Source: Poriferisodalis sp022821985 (GTDB lineage: Bacteria; Actinomycetota; Acidimicrobiia; Acidimicrobiales; Poriferisodalaceae). From it: DNA of 64,000 nt. A program made the position numbers and the translations under genes. Shown here piece by piece: positions 1 through 7,283 of this stretch. Numbering within the stretch: position 1 is the first letter of the stretch; each line of letters begins with the position of its first letter. Location: assembly GCF_965219595.1 (NCBI RefSeq), contig NZ_OZ244781.1:124001-188000 (forward strand), written 5' to 3'. The notes under the pieces were generated by a model. It saw only the letters and a program-made list of their open reading frames with translations, had not been told where the DNA came from and searched no databases.

Positions 1-84
1 CAGGCGTGCTACTACCGAGACGACCTGATCGAGCGCAGGCGCGAGATGGTCGAGCGCTGGGCCGAGTACCTGACTGGCGGCTAG
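1..84 (+). CDS. Tyrosine site-specific integrase, C-terminal end (partial)
   Basis: The first 27 codons in frame 1 end with residues YYRDDLIERRREMVERWAEY and a TAG stop. This tail (a tyrosine-rich turn, then an RRxxMxxWAxYL helix) is typical of the extreme C-terminus of P4-type phage and island integrases, which catalyse integration and excision of the element. The catalytic residues lie outside the window, so the assignment rests on the tail alone. Its position at the edge of a block with terminase and HNH genes fits an integrase next to an attachment end. Confidence 0.6.
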   Translation, partial: QACYYRDDLIERRREMVERWAEYLTGG

Positions 85-139
85 AGCGCCCGCAGGCGGC
101 TTGTGCGCCTTCCCGCTGGGGCAGGCGCGTGCTCCCCTC

Positions 140-181
140 AGAACCCCTCAGAACGTCTCCTAGAGGCTGCTGAGGGGTTCT
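140..181 (+). terminator. Large hairpin after integrase
   Basis: A perfect 12-bp stem (AGAACCCCTCAG with CTGAGGGGTTCT) encloses an 18-nt loop, 56 nt after the integrase stop. There is no T-tract, so it may be a structured RNA or regulatory site rather than an intrinsic terminator. A related hairpin with the same loop size lies at 5664-5709. Confidence 0.5.
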
Positions 182-270
182 GTCGATGTCGGGCGGGAGG
201 GTCGTAGAGGGAGGCACGCGTCAGAAAGAAACCCGTCTCGGGAGTCGTGCTGCAACAGACAGCCGCGGGA

Positions 271-332
271 ACCCCTGCCCCGTCTCCTGCCTGCATGGCA
301 AGGGTCGTAGAGGGAGGCACGCGGTCACACAC
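271..332 (+). repeat. Bipartite motif, copy 1
   Basis: Half-site ACCCCTGCCCCG at 271 and half-site AGGGTCGTAG at 301, followed by AGGCACG and GGTCACACAC. The two half-sites start exactly 30 bp apart, as in the copies at 2830 and 5740. Confidence 0.7.
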
Positions 333-350
333 TCTTGCGCGTCAGGCGAG

Positions 351-397
351 GTTGTCGGGGTTGTGAGACGGCAGGGGTTCGGCAGGCTCGCAACTAC
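351..397 (+). repeat. Element end repeat, left unit 1
   Basis: An imperfect dyad of about 47 bp (GGTTGTGAG arm and CTCGCAACT arm), related to the unit at 439 and, in reverse complement, to units at 8335 and 8429 near the other end of the element. Confidence 0.55.
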
Positions 398-438
398 TCG
401 GCGGAGGGCCGGGAAAGGCACGAACGGAAGCGGCAGGC

Positions 439-487
439 GAACTTGTTGGGGTTGCGAGACCGTAGGGGTTCTGCAACTTCGCAACTA
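439..487 (+). repeat. Element end repeat, left unit 2
   Basis: A 49-bp unit with arms GTTGCGAG and TTCGCAAC. Its reverse complement matches the right-end unit at 8429-8477 at roughly 80 percent by eye, and shares the 17-mer CGAACTTGTTGGGGTTG with the reverse complement of the unit at 8335. Confidence 0.65.
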
Positions 488-716
488 CGCGGGAGGGCAG
501 CGAAGGCACAAACGGGAAAGGCGCAGATTGGCTTGTCTTGGTGCGGCTTGCTGGGGTTTCGGCTGCTCGGCGGGTGCGGCGGGGTGCTGGCAGGGTACAA
601 ACGAGTCACAAACGGGTTGGCGGGCGGCAGTGTCGTGGCGGGCGGGTTGCTGGGCTGTGTATCGTGATGTGCGTTCATCCTCTTGCCTGTTGTGATGACA
701 TTCGTTTCATGGTTCT

Positions 717-746
717 GAACCCCGCTGGCTTCGGTCGGCGGGGTTC
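717..746 (+). promoter_or_regulatory. Hairpin upstream of the ATPase gene
   Basis: A perfect 9-bp stem (GAACCCCGC with GCGGGGTTC) and 12-nt loop, about 100 nt before the ATPase start. It could be an attenuator or the terminator of an upstream transcript. No T-tract follows. Confidence 0.4.
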
Positions 747-845
747 GCCATTTCCCGCCTTGGTGCTGCGGGCAGTAATCTGGCAGGCGAAGCAAAGCCG
801 GGCCGTCGTGAAACAGCGGCCCGCACAACAGGCAAGGGAAAGAGG

Positions 846-2024
846 ATGGCGACCAAGCCGAGACAGCAGCCGCGTCGGGCGCAGCCGAGACGTGCGCCGG
901 AGTTCATGGATGGCTGGGCTATCCACAATCAGCGCAAGGGCGCGGGGCAGGTGAAGGCGCTCATATCCGCTGACGACGGGACGCCGTTGCTGCCGCGTTG
1001 CAGCATGGTTCTGGCAGGTCCGCCGAAGTGGGGCAAGAGCGCTCTTTGCTATGAGATAGCGCGCCGGGAGATGGAAGCGGGCGGACGCGTGCTGGTGCTT
1101 CATGGCGACGGCGACTCTGACCTGTTCCGCTGGCGCGACGGCATCGAGGCTGTCGGCGATGTCGCCTACAGCGACCCTTTGGACCATCCCTTGCGGGTGG
1201 GCCGCTATGGCGACTTCCGCGAGCTTGAACAGCGGGAGCAACGCAAGGCTGCAAGGTGGGCAACGCTGGTCATCGTTGACAGCGCCATGAGCGTTGCTCA
1301 GGCGCTCGGGCTGTCAGGCGTCAACGACGACAAGACAGCCGCCCACGTCAAGCAGGAGCTTGGGCCGCTGGTCAGGAGCGCCAAGAGCCTCATTCTGGTT
1401 CACCATGTCGCCAAGGGCAGCGGCAGCACGCCGTTGGGTTCTGTGGGCTGGAGCGCTCTTGCCGACGCGACAGTGATGCTCACGGGCGAGTCTCTTGGCG
1501 AAGCCGACACGACCGCGAGGCAGGAGCTTCGCAGCCGGGACCGCTTTGCTGGCAACTGGGGCGCATCGTTGACCATCACCAAGGGAACCAACGCCGACGG
1601 CGGGCCGACGCTGGCCTACCAATGGGCCGCGCTGAGCGCTGCGGCCAGCACGGCAGGCGCTCAGGACAAGAGAGACTTGGCAGCTATCCGCAGCGTCGTA
1701 GACGGCGCGGGAGGCAAGTACGACGCTGGCGAGTCGGGAATGAGCAACGCAACAGGGCTCAGCCGAGACCGTCTCAGAAGCCTGCGCGACAAGCTGGGCA
1801 GCGTCGGCATTCGATACCTGGGCAAGGGCAAAGGCTCGAAGGGCATCTACGAAACAGCCGACGACCAACCCGACCAACCCGACCAACCCGACCAACCCGA
1901 CCAACCCGACCAACCCCATAGGTGGCACTTGGTGACTCCTAGAAGCGTGATGGCCGAGCACAAGCGCGGGCAGGTGATAACCCGACTCGGCTACGACCCT
2001 GCGGACATGGCCCGCACAGCGTGA
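846..2024 (+). CDS. RecA-like AAA_25 ATPase (RepA-type)
   Basis: A 392-residue protein with Walker A GPPKWGKS (residues 58-65) and a hydrophobic Walker B strand ending VIVDS (Asp145). This matches the AAA_25/RepA class of hexameric replication ATPases carried by plasmids, phages and satellites, so a role in element replication is inferred. The last third looks like a small winged-helix region (LSRDRLRSLRDKLG) followed by a DQP tandem repeat (about residues 339-357). The ATG is preceded by a purine-rich GGGAAAGAGG ribosome-binding site. A 31-codon frame (2021-2116) starts on a GTG overlapping the stop; whether it is translated is uncertain. Confidence 0.75.
   Translation: MATKPRQQPRRAQPRRAPEFMDGWAIHNQRKGAGQVKALISADDGTPLLPRCSMVLAGPPKWGKSALCYEIARREMEAGGRVLVLHGDGDSDLFRWRDGIEAVGDVAYSDPLDHPLRVGRYGDFRELEQREQRKAARWATLVIVDSAMSVAQALGLSGVNDDKTAAHVKQELGPLVRSAKSLILVHHVAKGSGSTPLGSVGWSALADATVMLTGESLGEADTTARQELRSRDRFAGNWGASLTITKGTNADGGPTLAYQWAALSAAASTAGAQDKRDLAAIRSVVDGAGGKYDAGESGMSNATGLSRDRLRSLRDKLGSVGIRYLGKGKGSKGIYETADDQPDQPDQPDQPDQPDQPHRWHLVTPRSVMAEHKRGQVITRLGYDPADMARTA
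1862..1916 (+). repeat. 9-bp minisatellite inside the ATPase gene
   Basis: About six head-to-tail copies of GACCAACCC encode Asp-Gln-Pro repeats near the C-terminus. Being in frame, copy number can vary without breaking the gene. Confidence 0.85.
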
Positions 2025-2457
2025 GCGTTCGTCTCGGCTCAGACAGTCAGGCAGCCGACGCGGGCGCAACCCGGCTCGAAAGACAGCTCATCGAGTCCCG
2101 CAACAGCGGCGGCTAGGCGCGCCGCAGCCGCGCCGACAAGAGCCGAACGTCGCGCCGAGCCTGCGGGCAAGGGCTGAGCAACAGGCGCAAGACGACGCCG
2201 AGCCTGCCTCGATTGCCAACGCTGACCAACGGCGGCAGCAGACAGAAGCCGCGCGCCAACGGCGCTCAGAAACGGGCCGACCCTGCCAGCAGCCAACCCG
2301 CAGCCGTGAGCCTCAGCCGCCGACGAAGCGCCCACGGGCAGGAGCGCTGCCCACGACGCGCCAGAACGCAACAGCGGCGACCCTGCGGGCGCTGAGGGCA
2401 ACCCTGTAGGCGGGCCAGCAGGGACGTGAGACGAACGCCGAGCTAGTCGATTCCGCA
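2025..2457. other. Intergenic region of the element, no supported gene
   Basis: A 430-base stretch with only short Arg/Ser-rich frames. The only weak candidate is the 31-codon GTG frame overlapping the ATPase stop. The region has recurrent CAACAGCGGC and GCGCTCA words but no clear hairpin or promoter. Confidence 0.4.
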
Positions 2458-2898
2458 GTGAGCCGCTACACATCGAGCAAGCTCGGAGACGGTCGGCGCC
2501 AAGCACGAACAGCACGCCATCGAGCCGACATCGACAACGCTGCTGAGGCTCGGCGCTCCCCAAGGCGCAAGGCCGACCGTATGCGCGAGGAACTTGCCTC
2601 TGCCGTAGTGCTCAATCGAGACCGTCTCGGCTCGAGCGCTCTTGCTCGAATCACCGGCGTGAGCCGGGCCGCGTTGCTGCGGATGGCATCACCCGCCTAC
2701 GAGCGCAGGCAAGCCGTCAGCATCGAGCTTGCCCGCGGGAGCACTCAGGCGCTCATCGACACAAGCGCTCACAAGGTCAGGGTCCGCCAGCCGGACTCCC
2801 GCAACCCGAAGCCTCACTGCCCCACGGAAACCCCTGCCCCGACCCTGCCGCCGACACAGAGGGTCGTAGGGGCAAGGCACGAGGTCACACACTTCTAG
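2458..2898 (+). CDS. Possible HTH DNA-binding protein
   Basis: A 146-codon frame with a GTG start. Residues about 61-80 (SSALARITGVSRAALLRMAS) fit a helix-turn-helix, preceded by a basic, probably helical segment rich in Arg and Ala. The frame could extend upstream to 2410. The last third overlaps the bipartite motif at 2830-2892, so either the true protein ends earlier or the motif lies inside the gene. It could be an excisionase- or Arc-like regulator of the element. No family could be assigned and coding status is uncertain. Confidence 0.4.
   Translation: MSRYTSSKLGDGRRQARTARHRADIDNAAEARRSPRRKADRMREELASAVVLNRDRLGSSALARITGVSRAALLRMASPAYERRQAVSIELARGSTQALIDTSAHKVRVRQPDSRNPKPHCPTETPAPTLPPTQRVVGARHEVTHF
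2830..2892 (+). repeat. Bipartite motif, copy 2
   Basis: ACCCCTGCCCCG at 2830 and AGGGTCGTAGGGGCAAGGCA at 2860 are again 30 bp apart, followed by GGTCACACACTT as in copy 1. Confidence 0.7.
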
Positions 2899-3141
2899 TC
2901 TCGATGCCATGCCCACGACTCAGGCCAAGCCGACACAGCGAGGCACGCTGCGGGCCGACAGCGCACGCCTAGCGCTGCCGATGCCCCGCTAGCCACAACC
3001 GGGCACAACAGGCCGCAGGCACGCTCAGACGGCTTCCTGAGGGCCGCAGGCGAGCCTCAGCGCCCACGCTCGGCGGGCACTCGAAACAGGCAGGGGAAAG
3101 ACGCGCTTGCACGCGTCCGCGAAACGCGCGAGAGTCGCGCC

Positions 3142-3240
3142 CGTCACACACCACCACGGCCCTTTTCGGGCCGTGCGGGCCGCTCGGGCGGCATCAGTTG
3201 CATGGGTCCCTCCTTGCGGTCCGCGCGGTGGTGTGTGACG
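3142..3240 (+). promoter_or_regulatory. 14-bp inverted repeat (structure A)
   Basis: CGTCACACACCACC (3142-3155) is perfectly complementary to GGTGGTGTGTGACG (3227-3240). The arm contains the GTCACACAC word also seen in the bipartite motif copies. It encloses one arm of the second inverted repeat (3204-3213), so both cannot form as simple nested stems. Confidence 0.65.
3156..3174 (+). terminator. GC-rich hairpin with TTTTC loop
   Basis: ACGGCCC pairs with GGGCCGT across a TTTTC loop. The T residues lie in the loop rather than after the stem, so it is more likely a structural part of the leader than a classical terminator. Confidence 0.4.
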
Positions 3241-3272
3241 CCCACATTCGCTGATTCCGCTCGGAGGGACCC
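3204..3272 (+). promoter_or_regulatory. 10-bp inverted repeat sequestering the ribosome-binding site (structure B)
   Basis: GGGTCCCTCC (3204-3213) is perfectly complementary to GGAGGGACCC (3263-3272), whose GGAGG is the Shine-Dalgarno of the gene starting at 3276. Formation of this stem would block initiation. Confidence 0.65.
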
Positions 3273-3275
3273 TCC

Positions 3276-4730
3276 ATGTCCAAACGATCCTTGGCGGCGC
3301 TGTGCGCGCTGCTGGCGTTCATCGCCGTTCTTGTCGCTGTTCCGCTCGCCACGGCCGAGACGGCCGAGGCGCACACCAAGACCGTCAAGCGCTGCTCATA
3401 TGACCCGTTCACCAACGTTCAGCAGTGCTGGTACGAGAAAGTCGCGCACACGCACCGCGTGATCCCCGACAACCCCCCGCCGGACACGTCGCCCACCACC
3501 ACGACAGCGCCGCCGCCGAAGTCGTGCCCGGCGGGCCAGCACTCAAACGGCGGGGCCGGCAAGAACTGCCACAGCCACAGCTTCACGCCGCCGTGCGGTA
3601 CGGGCACATGGTCGCCCGGACACGGCCACTCGGCCATTCAGCGGCCCCCGTGCCCGCCGCCGCCCAAATGCGCCGACGGCTACAGCGGCACCCCGCCCAA
3701 CTGCAAGAAGATCGAGCCGCCCAAATGCGCCGACGGCTACTCGGGCACGCCGCCGAACTGCGTCAAGGACAAGCCCAAGACGACCACGCCGCCGGACTGC
3801 GCCCCGGTGACGCGCGGGCGCGGCGTTCGCCATCAGCACCGGCACGCGCTGGGCACCGGCTCAGCGGCCACCACGTCGGCCTGTCACCCGGTCAATGACT
3901 CGCACTGCTCGACGGGCGAGCACGAGCACGCTCACGGATCGCAGCAGTGCCACACGCTCGGCCAGAAGACCGACAACAGCGACGGGGACCACAAGGGGTG
4001 GACCGACCACTGCCCCGCCGGCGAGCACTCTCACGAGCACACGGGCGGCTGCCACCTTGAGAAACAGCAGGCGTGGCGGTTTCCCCAGGCGTGCCGCGGC
4101 CCCGACGCGAGCGTGCGCTATCACAACCACGGCCAAGGGCTGGCCTGCCATCCCGTGGGCGCCGATCTGTGCCCCGCGGGCCAGCACGAGCACAAGCCCG
4201 GCATCTATCGCAACGTGCGCGGCTGCCACGACGAAGACACCCAGCACGGCAGCGGCGAACTCAAACAATCAGAGGGACACCTCTACGACGCCGCCGGCAA
4301 AATCGTCTGCTACGGGGCCGCCGGTGTTGGTGCCGCGGCTGCGGGGAAACTCATTGTCAAAGGTGCTTCTTGGATCGCGCAGTTTGTGGCCGGTTCCCCT
4401 GTTGGCATTGGCGTAGATATTGGCTGCGAGAAGTTGTTTGACAAACTCGAAGAAGCCGAGAAGAACAAGCGCGAGCAAGAAAAGAAAGACCACGACGACG
4501 ACAGCGGCTCCGGCTCGGGCAGCGGCTCCAGCCAGCAGCCGACGCCAGATCAAAACGACCCCGACGGCGACTACGACGGCAACGGCACGACCACGGCCGA
4601 GGAAGCGCACGAGGCATCCCTCAGATACGAGGCCGGGGAACTCACCGACGCGGAGTACTACCGGATCATCTACAAGTCCTGGTGCGACCGCGGCGACAGC
4701 TACTACTGCGGCAAGAAACCACCACAATGA
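3276..4730 (+). CDS. Secreted Cys/His-rich repeat protein with acidic EF-hand-like tail
   Basis: A 484-residue protein with a Sec signal peptide (residues 1 to about 30). Four copies of a repeat C-[PS]-[AT]-G-[QE]-H-x(8-13)-C-H occur at residues 84-99, 211-226, 246-260 and 299-318. Two copies of KCADGYSGTPPNC lie between them (131-143, 150-162). Residues about 343-383 form a Gly/Ala-rich hydrophobic segment (possible membrane span), then a charged stretch, an Asp/Ser linker and a tail with the Ca-loop-like DPDGDYDGNG and a terminal Cys pair. Clustered His and Cys suggest metal binding or disulfide-linked modules outside the cell. I do not recognise the family; an element-encoded surface or toxin-like factor is possible. 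The tail is duplicated downstream at 5040-5258. Confidence 0.75.
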   Translation: MSKRSLAALCALLAFIAVLVAVPLATAETAEAHTKTVKRCSYDPFTNVQQCWYEKVAHTHRVIPDNPPPDTSPTTTTAPPPKSCPAGQHSNGGAGKNCHSHSFTPPCGTGTWSPGHGHSAIQRPPCPPPPKCADGYSGTPPNCKKIEPPKCADGYSGTPPNCVKDKPKTTTPPDCAPVTRGRGVRHQHRHALGTGSAATTSACHPVNDSHCSTGEHEHAHGSQQCHTLGQKTDNSDGDHKGWTDHCPAGEHSHEHTGGCHLEKQQAWRFPQACRGPDASVRYHNHGQGLACHPVGADLCPAGQHEHKPGIYRNVRGCHDEDTQHGSGELKQSEGHLYDAAGKIVCYGAAGVGAAAAGKLIVKGASWIAQFVAGSPVGIGVDIGCEKLFDKLEEAEKNKREQEKKDHDDDSGSGSGSGSSQQPTPDQNDPDGDYDGNGTTTAEEAHEASLRYEAGELTDAEYYRIIYKSWCDRGDSYYCGKKPPQ

Positions 4731-4804
4731 ACACCCCGAGACACGCGACCACCACACGGCCCGCCGCACAGGGCCGAGTACGATCCGAAACGGAGACCCC
4801 AACC

Positions 4805-5011
4805 ATGACCACCCCCAAACGATCCACAAAACGAAGCACGCGACAGGCTTGGGCCGTCGGGTTGGTGGTCGTGGTGTTCCTAGCGATACGCGACATCGTT
4901 GGCTGGATCCCGGCATTGGTCTTTTTCGGTGTAGCCCTCGGAGTGTTTGCCCTGTTGGACGTGCGCGAGCGCCAGCAGCGTCGCGGGGCTGAGGCGGTTT
5001 CGTCGGGCTGA
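4805..5011 (+). CDS. Small two-span membrane protein
   Basis: A 68-residue protein with a basic N-terminus (about 15 residues) and a hydrophobic stretch of some 40 residues (AVGLVVVVFLAIRDIVGWIPALVFFGVALGVFALL), best read as two short membrane spans, then a basic tail. It lies between the secreted protein and the remnant of its tail. Size and layout resemble phage holins, but no family match can be claimed. The chosen ATG gives the shortest frame before the first span; upstream in-frame starts would overlap the 3' end of the preceding gene. Confidence 0.5.
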   Translation: MTTPKRSTKRSTRQAWAVGLVVVVFLAIRDIVGWIPALVFFGVALGVFALLDVRERQQRRGAEAVSSG

Positions 5012-5039
5012 CGTTCGGCGCTGCCCGCCCGGCACTGAC

Positions 5040-5258
5040 GACGACGACAGCGGCGACGGCTCCGACGCTGACCCTGAGCCGGAGGCCGATCCGAACGATC
5101 CCGACGGCGACTACGACGGCGACGGCAAGACCACGGGCGAGGAAGCGCACGAGGCAAGCAACAAATGGCTGGCCGGCGAGATCACCGACGCGGAGTATTA
5201 CCGGATCATCTACAAGTTCTTCTGCGACAGCGGCGACACGTCCTACTGCGGCAAGTGA
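5040..5258 (+). pseudogene. Duplicated 3' fragment of the secreted-protein gene
   Basis: This stretch encodes an Asp-rich linker, DPDGDYDGDG, then AGEITDAEYYRIIYKFFCDS and a terminal CGK, closely matching the tail of the protein ending at 4730 (about 80-85 percent identical DNA by eye over the last 170 bases). There is no signal peptide and no credible start codon: the frame upstream overlaps the small membrane gene. It looks like a partial tandem duplication left behind, or a spare tail cassette. Translation from an unusual start is not excluded. Confidence 0.6.
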
Positions 5259-5272
5259 GGCGGGAAACGACG

Positions 5273-5611
5273 ATGAGCACCCCGAGCTACCCTGACACCA
5301 TGAGCGACAGCGTTGAGCGAGCAACGGTGCGCCGAGCGCGACGCTCGGCCGAAAAGCCCGGCCGAAAATGGCAAGGCGATTCGTTCCGGGACAAGACTGA
5401 GAAAGCAGCCGGTTCGCTCGCATTGCTGCCGATGTTTGCGACCATCGCGCTGTGGCGCGTGCTGTTCCCGGAGAGCGTCTGGCTTGGCGTGCTCGTGGCG
5501 CTGGCCGTCGGCGTCGCGACCGTAGCGGCATTCGAGGCATGGCAGCGTCGGCGAACCCCGGATGTCGCCGATTCAATCGGCGACGGGTACGAGTACGACC
5601 CTCGCCATTGA
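5273..5611 (+). CDS. Small membrane protein
   Basis: A 112-residue protein with a basic N-terminal half, then a hydrophobic region (about residues 48-90, LALLPMFATIALWRV and LGVLVALAVGVATVAAF) giving two spans, and an acidic tail ending EYDPRH. A purine-rich CGGGAAACGACG precedes the ATG. It is the last gene before the hairpin and bipartite motif that precede the terminase, so it may close a lysis- or export-type module with the other small membrane protein. No family recognised. Confidence 0.5.
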   Translation: MSTPSYPDTMSDSVERATVRRARRSAEKPGRKWQGDSFRDKTEKAAGSLALLPMFATIALWRVLFPESVWLGVLVALAVGVATVAAFEAWQRRRTPDVADSIGDGYEYDPRH

Positions 5612-5663
5612 CCGCAACTGCGCTAGCGCTGTCGGTGGGCTAGGCGAGTGCCCTAGAGAGCTT

Positions 5664-5709
5664 GCAGGACCCTTCAGGGTCGGCTCAGGTCGGCTCTGAG
5701 GGGTCCTGC
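5664..5709 (+). terminator. Large hairpin before the terminase gene
   Basis: GCAGGACCCTTCAG (5664-5677) pairs with CTGAGGGGTCCTGC (5696-5709): 14 pairs including one G-U, loop of 18 nt. It lies 53 nt after a stop codon, as the hairpin at 140-181 lies 56 nt after the integrase stop. It could terminate the upstream transcript, or be a processed or regulatory RNA. Confidence 0.5.
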
Positions 5710-5739
5710 GCGTGTGTGCGGGGTACGGTGCCTGTGGGG

Positions 5740-5784
5740 ACCCCTGCCCCGCCCGGCGGGGCCATTTCGAGGGTCGTAGGGGAG
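5740..5784 (+). repeat. Bipartite motif, copy 3
   Basis: ACCCCTGCCCCG at 5740 and AGGGTCGTAGGGGAG at 5770, again 30 bp apart, just upstream of the terminase start. This copy lacks the GTCACACAC extension. Confidence 0.7.
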
Positions 5785-5819
5785 TCCAGCCGTGCTACCA
5801 AACCCGATTTGAGGCAGAA

Positions 5820-7283
5820 ATGGCGTCTCTGGCGTCGAGAGTCGTAGCCGAGTACCGGAATATCAGCCCGGATCGGCTGCTGAAGGTGCATGAGCAATGG
5901 ATTCGGGCCACATTTCAGCCCGATATTGAAGTCTCGGCGCTGTCTCTGCCCCGTGGAAGCGCCAAGAGCGCTGTTACCGGGCGGTTGGTGGCGCTCGGCA
6001 TGATTCCCGGCTCTTGTCTGTGGCGTGACGGTCTCGAAACCGTCGTGGTCGCGGCGTCTCTTCGTCAGGCTCGGATCATGTGGCGGTTTGCGAAGGCGTT
6101 GCTGCCGGGTGATGAGTACCGCTGGCAGGATTCAGACCAACGCATTGCAGTCACTCACAAGCCGACGGGCCAAACGGCCTATTGCATCTCATCTTCTGGC
6201 CGGGCCGCTATGGGCCTGAGTCAGTTCGGCTCGATCTTCTTCGACGAACCCGCTGCGCTGGAACAGCGCAATGGCGCAATGCTCTTCGACGCTGTTCGCC
6301 AGTCACTCGGCAAAGTGGAAGGTCAGCGGCTGATCCTGCTGGGCACCCGTGCGCCCGCAGAGCCGGGTTCTTGGTGGCCTGACTTGCTCGATGGCGGCTC
6401 AGGCAATGGCACGCATGTAACGATGCTGAGCGCCCCGCCGGAAGCGCCGTGGGATGACTGGAACACGATCAGACGGGTGAACCCGGTTGCGAATGTTCAC
6501 GCTCCGCTGAGACGAACGATTCTCAGGGAACGCGACGAAGCACGAAAGAAGCCGACCCTGCGAAGGTCATTCGAGGCATACCGGCTGAACCGGAGCGTGC
6601 TTGCATACGAAGACGTTCTCATTGAGGCAGAAGACTGGCTTCGTGTCGAGAGTCGTGATGTCCTGCCGCGTGAAGGTGCTTGTGTGGTCGGCATCGACTT
6701 GGGCGGGGAGCGCTCATGGTCGGCTGCTTGGTGCCTCTGGGAGAATGGGCGGAGCGAGTGCTTCGCAGTGTGCCCAGGCATTCCATCGCTTGAAGAGCGT
6801 GAGCGGCAAGACGCCATGCCTGCCGGTCTGTACCGCCAGCTTGCTGCCGACGGCGTTCTAGTGGTCGATGAGGGTCGGAGAGTGTCCAAGCCGACCACGC
6901 TGCTGCAAGTGCTCGAAGCGAACGGCATACGGCCAGCGGTGGGCTATCACGACCGTTTCCTGCGGGGCGATCTGAGAGACGCTGTAGACGGCAGATTCCC
7001 GTTAGTCGAGCGTGTCACCCGTTGGTCTGAGGCAACCGAAGACATCTCGGCTTTCCGCCAGCTTGTGAAAGACGGGCCGCTGTCGATTGCTCCCCAGTGT
7101 CGGGCGCTGGCCCGTATTGCGCTGTCTCAGGCCGTGGCGGTATCCGACGATCAGGGAAACGTGAGGCTGTCCAAGAAGCGGCATGACAGAAGCCGTGATG
7201 ACGTGGCAGTAGCGGCCACCTTGGCCGCGGGTCACTTGGTGCGCTGGCTTCGTGCTCCGACTCCGACGCTGCGGGTCTGGTGA
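5820..7283 (+). CDS. Phage terminase large subunit (DNA-packaging ATPase/nuclease)
   Basis: A 487-residue protein with the two-domain layout of TerL. The ATPase has LPRGSAKS (residues 43-50, a Walker A variant of the RGSxKS type), Walker B SIFFDEP (138-144) and the coupling segment LLGTRAP (173-179). The RNase H-like nuclease has acidic residues in VGIDLGG (Asp293), LVVDEG (Asp350) and RDDVAVAATL (Asp460/461). TerL translocates viral DNA into procapsids. The ATG at 5820 was chosen because upstream in-frame codons run through the bipartite motif; GAGGCAGA serves as ribosome-binding site. No small terminase, portal or capsid gene accompanies it here. Confidence 0.8.
   Translation: MASLASRVVAEYRNISPDRLLKVHEQWIRATFQPDIEVSALSLPRGSAKSAVTGRLVALGMIPGSCLWRDGLETVVVAASLRQARIMWRFAKALLPGDEYRWQDSDQRIAVTHKPTGQTAYCISSSGRAAMGLSQFGSIFFDEPAALEQRNGAMLFDAVRQSLGKVEGQRLILLGTRAPAEPGSWWPDLLDGGSGNGTHVTMLSAPPEAPWDDWNTIRRVNPVANVHAPLRRTILRERDEARKKPTLRRSFEAYRLNRSVLAYEDVLIEAEDWLRVESRDVLPREGACVVGIDLGGERSWSAAWCLWENGRSECFAVCPGIPSLEERERQDAMPAGLYRQLAADGVLVVDEGRRVSKPTTLLQVLEANGIRPAVGYHDRFLRGDLRDAVDGRFPLVERVTRWSEATEDISAFRQLVKDGPLSIAPQCRALARIALSQAVAVSDDQGNVRLSKKRHDRSRDDVAVAATLAAGHLVRWLRAPTPTLRVW

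Larger units (their letters stand above)
182..845. other. Non-coding repeat-rich region of the element
   Basis: About 660 bases with no convincing gene: the open frames are Arg/Gly-rich, overlap on both strands and are interrupted by repeats. It holds an extra copy of the GGGTCGTAGAGGGAGGCACG block near 199-218, the bipartite motif at 271-332, two inverted-terminal repeat units at 351-397 and 439-487, a degenerate further copy near 540-565, and a hairpin before the ATPase gene. The density of iterated sites suggests an origin, packaging or recombinase/regulator-binding region. Confidence 0.5.
2899..3275. other. Structured leader region before the secreted-protein gene
   Basis: A 377-base gene-free stretch. 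The first 240 bases show nothing recognisable beyond GCACGCT words. From 3142 onward it contains two interleaved long inverted repeats and one compact hairpin, annotated separately, ending at the ATG of the secreted protein. Confidence 0.5.

Noticed and set aside
186..695. 169-codon frame in the left repeat region
   Set aside because: It spans the bipartite motif and two end repeats, is Gly/Arg/Cys-rich, and overlaps several other frames of similar quality.
1862..1916. CRISPR-like short repeats
   Set aside because: Contiguous 9-bp units without spacers, in frame with the ATPase.
4947..5258. 103-codon gene starting inside the small membrane protein gene
   Set aside because: The only start codons overlap the membrane gene in another frame; the recognisable part is just the duplicated tail, so it is listed as a fragment.
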